Positions 22,903-26,028 of a stretch of 26,028 bases of DNA are shown here, piece after piece. The stretch covers positions 1 through 26,028 of IMG/VR virus record IMGVR_UViG_3300022602_003072; one strand, written 5' to 3'. The stretch is from a virus. Position numbers and translations under genes: made by a program. The notes under the pieces are model-generated. The model searched no databases. It saw nothing but the letters and a program-made list of their open reading frames with translations, and was not told where the DNA came from. Position 1 is the first letter of the stretch; each line of letters starts with the position of its first letter.

Positions 22903-23172
22903 ATGCCAGTATATAAAAGTGCAAGAGGTAAAGAAGTTGACCTAAACAAATTGGTTGCAAGAAATGAACTCACACCAGCGGTTGGAAATATGAAGGTTAA
23001 TGCCAGAGGCGATAAATTAGGCCCTGGCGGCAAAATTATTGCTAAACGTGAGCAACTACAAGCAGGTGGTACTGGAATTCACGATCAACAAATAGTTCAA
23101 GAATCCCCCGCAGTAGTAGGCGCTATCCGTAAAAAGAACGTAAAAGATATGGATCCAGAGGGTAATGAATGA
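22903..23172 (+). CDS. Conserved small basic protein (MPVYKSARGKEVDL family)
   Basis: The product has 89 residues. It has the strongest ribosome binding site in the window, AAGGAGG at 22891-22897, five bases before the ATG, so high expression is likely. Residues 1-42 (MPVYKSARGKEVDLNKLVAR, then GNMKVNARGDKLGPGG) match a short protein I recall as a conserved hypothetical in T4-like marine phages. It is rich in Lys, Arg, Gly and Asn and has no membrane segment or cysteine. It is followed, with a four-base ATGA overlap, by the co-chaperonin gene, so the two are translationally coupled. A structural or scaffold role would fit the expression level but is only inference. Confidence 0.75.
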   Translation: MPVYKSARGKEVDLNKLVARNELTPAVGNMKVNARGDKLGPGGKIIAKREQLQAGGTGIHDQQIVQESPAVVGAIRKKNVKDMDPEGNE

Positions 23173-23558
23173 GTAAAGTTTATCTAAGCAAATTAAAACC
23201 CATACGAGATAATATTGTTCTTACTGATATGGAATTTGGTGAAGAAAAAACAGCTAGTGGAATTTATATTCCTAGTCAAGATGGAAAATCCGAAGGTGTT
23301 AAAAGCCGTTGGGGGAAAGTTCATTCAGTAGGACCGCAACAAGAAGATGTTAAACCTGGAGAATGGGCGTTATTTGAACACGGACGGTGGAGTCGAGGTT
23401 TCACTGTGTTAGATGATGATGGTAACGAAATCATTATTCGCCGAGGCGATCCAAAAGCTATCTTAGCAGTAGCAGATGAAAAACCTAATGAAATTATTTA
23501 CAGTAATGTAAGTACATCGAAAGTTCAAACATTTACACCAGATATGTTTGCACGTTAA
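23169..23558 (+). CDS. GroES-like co-chaperonin (gp31-type function)
   Basis: The product has 129 residues. Residues 7-22 (LKPIRDNIVLTDMEFG) match the GroES start (IRPLHDRVIVKR). Residues 28-33 (ASGIYI) correspond to the mobile loop with its hydrophobic tripeptide that binds GroEL. RWGKVHSVGP, then VKPGEWALFEHGRW, follow the remaining strands of the beta-barrel. GroES has 97 residues and T4 gp31 has 111; this one has a C-terminal extension of about 25 residues ending PDMFAR. In T4, gp31 replaces host GroES so that GroEL can fold the large capsid protein gp23. A similar role in folding virion proteins is likely here. The start overlaps the previous stop (ATGA), and a terminator follows. Confidence 0.9.
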   Translation: MSKVYLSKLKPIRDNIVLTDMEFGEEKTASGIYIPSQDGKSEGVKSRWGKVHSVGPQQEDVKPGEWALFEHGRWSRGFTVLDDDGNEIIIRRGDPKAILAVADEKPNEIIYSNVSTSKVQTFTPDMFAR

Positions 23559-23568
23559 TCTTTCGAAC

Positions 23569-23595
23569 AACAGGCCTCTAGACAAGGCCTGTTTT
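23569..23595 (+). terminator. Rho-independent terminator after the co-chaperonin gene
   Basis: AACAGGCCT at 23569-23577 pairs with AGGCCTGTT at 23585-23593, giving a nine-base stem with a seven-base loop. It is followed by T residues to 23595. The T tract is short (TTTT including stem bases), so termination may be partial. It lies 10 bases after the stop of the GroES-like gene. Confidence 0.75.
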
Positions 23596-23607
23596 CACCT
23601 GTATAAT
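23579..23607 (+). promoter_or_regulatory. Sigma70-like promoter overlapping the terminator
   Basis: TAGACA at 23579-23584 (five of six bases of TTGACA) is followed, after exactly 17 bases, by TATAAT at 23602-23607, a perfect -10 box. The -35 box lies in the terminator loop and first stem bases. Transcription would begin near 23614, just before the ribosome binding site AAGGAG at 23614-23619. It would drive the replication/metabolism operon separately from the structural block. Confidence 0.6.
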
Positions 23608-23625
23608 TAGCAAAAGGAGAGTTGT

Positions 23626-23793
23626 ATGGATATTCAACCTAAAGACACAAGTCGAGGACATTTTTATGTTAGCCTTGTAAAGAGTGTATTACGTGTCGGC
23701 GCTGGTGCATCTCTTATTATGATGGGATTACCCGAAGCAGGATGGTTGCTTATTGTAGCAGAAGCATTAGGCATTTTAGAGGAATTAGTATGA
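23626..23793 (+). CDS. Small hydrophobic protein, first gene of the clamp-loader operon
   Basis: The product has 55 residues: a polar start MDIQPKDTSRGHFYVSLVKS, then a hydrophobic region of about 35 residues (VLRVGAGASLIMMGL; GWLLIVAEALGILEELV). It has a good ribosome binding site, AAGGAG at 23614-23619, six bases before the ATG. The stop overlaps the clamp-loader start by four bases (ATGA), which supports it as a real, coupled gene. The hydrophobic part could form one or two membrane segments split by PEAGW, or an amphipathic hairpin. I recall similar short proteins in T4-like marine phages but know no function. Confidence 0.8.
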   Translation: MDIQPKDTSRGHFYVSLVKSVLRVGAGASLIMMGLPEAGWLLIVAEALGILEELV

Positions 23794-24704
23794 AAGAATT
23801 ATGGGTAGAGAAATATCGTCCTAAGACTGTTGATGGTTATGTATTTAGAGATGATAATCAAAAGAAACAAATCTTACAATGGATTAAAGAAGGAAGTATT
23901 CCCCATTTACTCTTAAGTGGCAGTCCGGGTATTGGAAAAACTACACTTGCTAAATTATTATTAAATGAACTAAAAATTAGTGAATATGACTTATTAGAAC
24001 TTAATGCTTCTCGAGAGCGAGGCATTGATGAGGTACGTGACCGTATTACGAATTTTATCAGAATGATTCCGTTTGGAGAATTTAAAGTTGTATTGCTCGA
24101 TGAGGCAGATGCACTGACTCCTCAAGCCCAAGCGGCTATGCGTGGAGTTATGGAAGAATATTCATCCCATAGCAGATTTATTTTAACTTGTAATCACCCT
24201 AATCAAATTATTCCGGCTATCCACAGTCGTTGTCAACAAATGCATTTTAGCAGTATTGACCAAACCGAATTTACAGCTAGAGCTGCCACAATTCTAGTAG
24301 AAGAAGGTATCGAGTTTGATTTAGAAACATTAGATAATTATGTCAAAGCAACATATCCAGATCTTAGAAAATGTATCCAACTACTACAACAAAATTCAGC
24401 AGATAATACTTTAACATTACCTAATAAATCTGATACAGGGGTAGCAGATTTCAAGTTTGAAATGGTTGAATTGTTTAAAGCTGGTAAAATAACTGAAGCT
24501 CGTAAATTCCTTTGCGGAAAAGCAAGACCTGAAGAAATGGAAGATATATATCGTTGGTTATATAATAATATCGAAATCTTTGGCGACGAAGAACGTCAGA
24601 ATAAAGCCATCTTGATTATTAAACAAGGATTAGTTGATCATACATTAATTAGCGATCCAGAGATTAATTTATCAGCAACATTAATTAGATTAGGAAATCT
24701 TTAA
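23790..24704 (+). CDS. 44: Sliding-clamp loader ATPase, large subunit (T4 gp44 homologue)
   Basis: The product has 304 residues (T4 gp44 has 319). The start at 23790 is chosen because it overlaps the previous stop (ATGA) and gives the family N-terminus MKELWVEKYRPKTVDGYVF. An in-frame ATG at 23742 lies inside the 55-aa gene. Motifs in order: Walker A GSPGIGKT at 44-51, Walker B VVLLDEAD at 100-107, sensor 1 LTCN at 132-135, and SRC at 146-148, which supplies the arginine finger between subunits. The C-terminal 110 residues are the helical collar region. The protein loads the ring-shaped clamp onto primed DNA during phage replication. T4 gp44 works with gp62, but no gp62 homologue follows here. 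Identification is firm. Confidence 0.93.
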   Translation: MKELWVEKYRPKTVDGYVFRDDNQKKQILQWIKEGSIPHLLLSGSPGIGKTTLAKLLLNELKISEYDLLELNASRERGIDEVRDRITNFIRMIPFGEFKVVLLDEADALTPQAQAAMRGVMEEYSSHSRFILTCNHPNQIIPAIHSRCQQMHFSSIDQTEFTARAATILVEEGIEFDLETLDNYVKATYPDLRKCIQLLQQNSADNTLTLPNKSDTGVADFKFEMVELFKAGKITEARKFLCGKARPEEMEDIYRWLYNNIEIFGDEERQNKAILIIKQGLVDHTLISDPEINLSATLIRLGNL

Positions 24705-24718
24705 CAAGGACATCGAAA

Positions 24719-25495
24719 ATGACACAAAGAATATTAATTATGGGGTTGCCAGGTGCAGGTAAAACCACTTTAGCAACAGTATTAGCAGAAAAATTAGACG
24801 CCGTTCGATTTAATGCGGATGATGTTCGCAGGCATTATGACGATTGGGATTTTAGCTATGAAGGACGCATTAGACAAAGCAAACGGATGCGCGACCTAGC
24901 AGATGAAAGTAATGATAGATTTGTAATTTGCGATTTTGTTGCACCTCTAGTTGAGATGCGTAACAATTTCAAAGCCGATTGGACTATCTGGGTAGATACT
25001 ATTCGTGAAGGCCGTTACGCTGATACTAATGCCATGTTTCAAGAACCCGAATATTATGACTTCCGAGTTACAGAGCAAGATGCTAACAAGTGGGCAGACT
25101 TTATTGCTGACCATATTCTAGATAATCGTCGACGTCCTGTGTTCGATTGGAAGAAAGAAACTGTACAAATGTTAGGACGCTGGCAACCTTGGCACGATGG
25201 CCATCGCGCATTGTTTGAACGATTGCTGTCTCGAACAGGACAAGTTGTTATCCAAGTACGTGATGTGCAAGGATGGCAAGGTAGTAATCCGTTTGAAGTA
25301 GAAAAAGTTAAATCATTTATTAAACGTGACTTAGATCCGTTATACCAAGGACAATACGAAATACAAGTTGTTCCTAATATAGTTCATATTGGTTGGGGCC
25401 GTGGCGTAGGATACACCGCAGGCGAAGAAACATTTGATGAAACAGTAACCGATATAAGTGCTACTAAGATCCGTAAAGAATTAGGATTAAAATGA
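24719..25495 (+). CDS. Bifunctional P-loop kinase / nucleotidyltransferase
   Basis: The product has 258 residues, with AAGGA at 24706-24710 before the ATG. The N-terminal half (1-135) is a P-loop kinase: Walker A GLPGAGKTT at 9-17, and NADDVRRHYDDWDFS at 32-46 resembling the substrate region of adenylylsulfate kinase (CysC). The C-terminal half (150-258) is a nucleotidyltransferase: LGRWQPWHDGH at 152-162 contains the HxGH motif, NPFEVEKVKSFI at 190-201, and ISATKIRKEL at 246-255 is the ISxTxIR motif. The second half resembles NMN adenylyltransferases of the NadM/NadR type more than ATP sulfurylase. The fusion could act in NAD synthesis or salvage, in sulfate activation, or on another small phosphorylated substrate. 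Both active-site motifs look intact; the substrate cannot be told by eye. Confidence 0.82.
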   Translation: MTQRILIMGLPGAGKTTLATVLAEKLDAVRFNADDVRRHYDDWDFSYEGRIRQSKRMRDLADESNDRFVICDFVAPLVEMRNNFKADWTIWVDTIREGRYADTNAMFQEPEYYDFRVTEQDANKWADFIADHILDNRRRPVFDWKKETVQMLGRWQPWHDGHRALFERLLSRTGQVVIQVRDVQGWQGSNPFEVEKVKSFIKRDLDPLYQGQYEIQVVPNIVHIGWGRGVGYTAGEETFDETVTDISATKIRKELGLK

Positions 25496-25677
25496 ATATA
25501 TTATTAAAAACGTTGTCTTGGAGAATCATCGGCTCTGGGTCGACGTTTTTAATTAGTTATATTATTACCGGGCAAGCATTTATAGCTAGTGGTATTGCAT
25601 TTACACAAATGATAGTCAATACTATACTATATTACATACACGAATTAATATGGAACAAAACAAAAAAGGGCCATTAA
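25492..25677 (+). CDS. DUF2061-like small membrane protein
   Basis: The product has 61 residues. The start overlaps the previous stop by four bases (ATGA). The sequence KTLSWRIIGSGSTFLISYII, then ILYYIHELIW, has the KxxSWR...T..(F/L)ISY...YY.HE..W pattern of DUF2061. It has two hydrophobic segments (about residues 12-27 and 30-48), joined by a short polar turn, and a basic C-terminus, so both ends probably face the cytoplasm. The function of the family is unknown. I have a vague recollection of DUF2061 genes near sulfur-assimilation genes such as cysC in bacteria, which would fit the kinase next door, but this needs checking. The stop codon lies in the loop of the terminator that ends the operon. 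Confidence 0.82.
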   Translation: MNILLKTLSWRIIGSGSTFLISYIITGQAFIASGIAFTQMIVNTILYYIHELIWNKTKKGH

Positions 25678-25689
25678 GGCCCTTTTTTT
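25662..25689. terminator. Bidirectional terminator between convergent genes
   Basis: GGGCC at 25668-25672 pairs with GGCCC at 25678-25682 around a five-base loop. The stem is extended by AAAAAA at 25662-25667 pairing with T residues at 25683-25688. The A tract on one side and the T tract on the other make it work on both strands, ending the kinase operon (plus) and the PhoH-like gene (minus). Confidence 0.85.
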
Positions 25690-25715
25690 AGACAATCTAA
25701 AGTAGAACTACTACT

Positions 25716-26028
25716 TTATTCTCCATAAACCGCTAACACCTCCTTCACGGCATTATGGCGTTCGATGTCCTTGGCTTCAAATCGAATGATATCGATATGT
25801 TCCAAATATTCCGTTTGTTCAAGTAGATTGCAAAAATCAATCAGACCATTATCGCTCAATCGATCTGCTTGTGCTAAATCGCCTGTCACTACCATCTTAG
25901 ACCCTTCTCCTAAACGGGTCAGTAGCATTTTCATTTGATTTACTGTAGCATTTTGCATTTCATCTGCTACGATATATGCGTTTTTAAATGTACGGCCTCG
26001 CATATAGGCCAATGGGCTTATCTCGATA
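25716..26028 (-). CDS. phoH: PhoH-like ATPase (C-terminal part, runs off the window)
   Basis: The frame is open from the right edge to TAA at 25718-25716, giving 103 residues, so the N-terminus with Walker A lies outside. The first residues in the window read IEISPLAYMRGRTFKNAYIV, the best-conserved PhoH region. ADEMQNAT holds the Walker B acidic pair, NQMKMLLTRLG follows, and VTGDLAQADR is the next conserved motif. An apparent TTG start at 26012 is internal and not real. PhoH-like proteins are RecA-fold NTPases, common in marine phages and also found in bacteria, where the gene belongs to the phosphate-starvation set in E. coli. The function in phages is not settled; RNA-related roles have been proposed. 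It converges on the kinase operon across a shared terminator. Confidence 0.93.
   Translation of the reverse strand, partial: IEISPLAYMRGRTFKNAYIVADEMQNATVNQMKMLLTRLGEGSKMVVTGDLAQADRLSDNGLIDFCNLLEQTEYLEHIDIIRFEAKDIERHNAVKEVLAVYGE

Noticed and set aside
23742-23789. N-terminal extension of the clamp loader from an ATG at 23742
   Set aside because: It lies inside the 55-aa gene, has no ribosome binding site and adds residues absent from the gp44 family; the ATGA overlap at 23790 is the better start.

Overview
The window is about 26 kb of AT-rich DNA from a tailed phage of the T4 superfamily (a myovirus). It most resembles the marine and freshwater T4-like phages related to cyanophages and pelagiphages. 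The evidence is a T4 gp44-type clamp-loader ATPase, a gp31/GroES-type co-chaperonin, a PhoH-type ATPase, an A-type Fe-S carrier, and a block of virion proteins whose sequence signatures I recognise from memory in cyanophage-like tail and fibre proteins. No photosynthesis gene, tRNA, integrase, CRISPR array or transposon is visible. The host cannot be named from this sequence.

Layout. The left edge (1-436) holds the 3' end of an unidentified plus-strand gene and, convergent with it, a small four-cysteine protein on the minus strand. From 496 to 23558 all genes read on the plus strand, mostly with gaps of a few bases or with start/stop overlaps. They are an IscA/ErpA-like protein; a 4862-residue structural protein of 14.6 kb; two short proteins sharing its N-terminal motif; a 506-aa tail-fibre-like protein with an Mtd-like N-terminus; a 1046-aa protein with putative Ig-like domains; a 421-aa structural protein; a 76-aa coiled-coil protein; a 169-aa protein resembling part of DNA polymerase III alpha; an 89-aa conserved protein; and a GroES-like co-chaperonin. 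A hairpin terminator follows, with a sigma70-like promoter overlapping it. Downstream is a second operon (23626-25677): a 55-aa hydrophobic protein, the clamp loader, a P-loop kinase/nucleotidyltransferase fusion and a DUF2061-like membrane protein. It ends at a bidirectional terminator, beyond which the C-terminal part of a PhoH-like gene enters on the minus strand.

The most striking feature is modularity. At least five kinds of short domain (labelled A to E) recur across the giant gene, and two of them also lie inside the 1046-aa and 421-aa genes. Several copies sit inside other domains: a B module splits an A-type helical repeat, a C module splits a B module, a D module splits a D module, and a B/D block interrupts the otherwise conserved 421-aa protein. 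This points to repeated cassette insertion as a route of tail-protein growth. Module boundaries were set by eye from the translations and are approximate.

How the genes fit together. The central block probably builds the host-contact parts of the tail. The GroES-like protein would work with the host GroEL in folding virion proteins. The last operon supplies replication (clamp loader) and nucleotide or cofactor metabolism functions. No gene-free stretch exceeds 300 bases.
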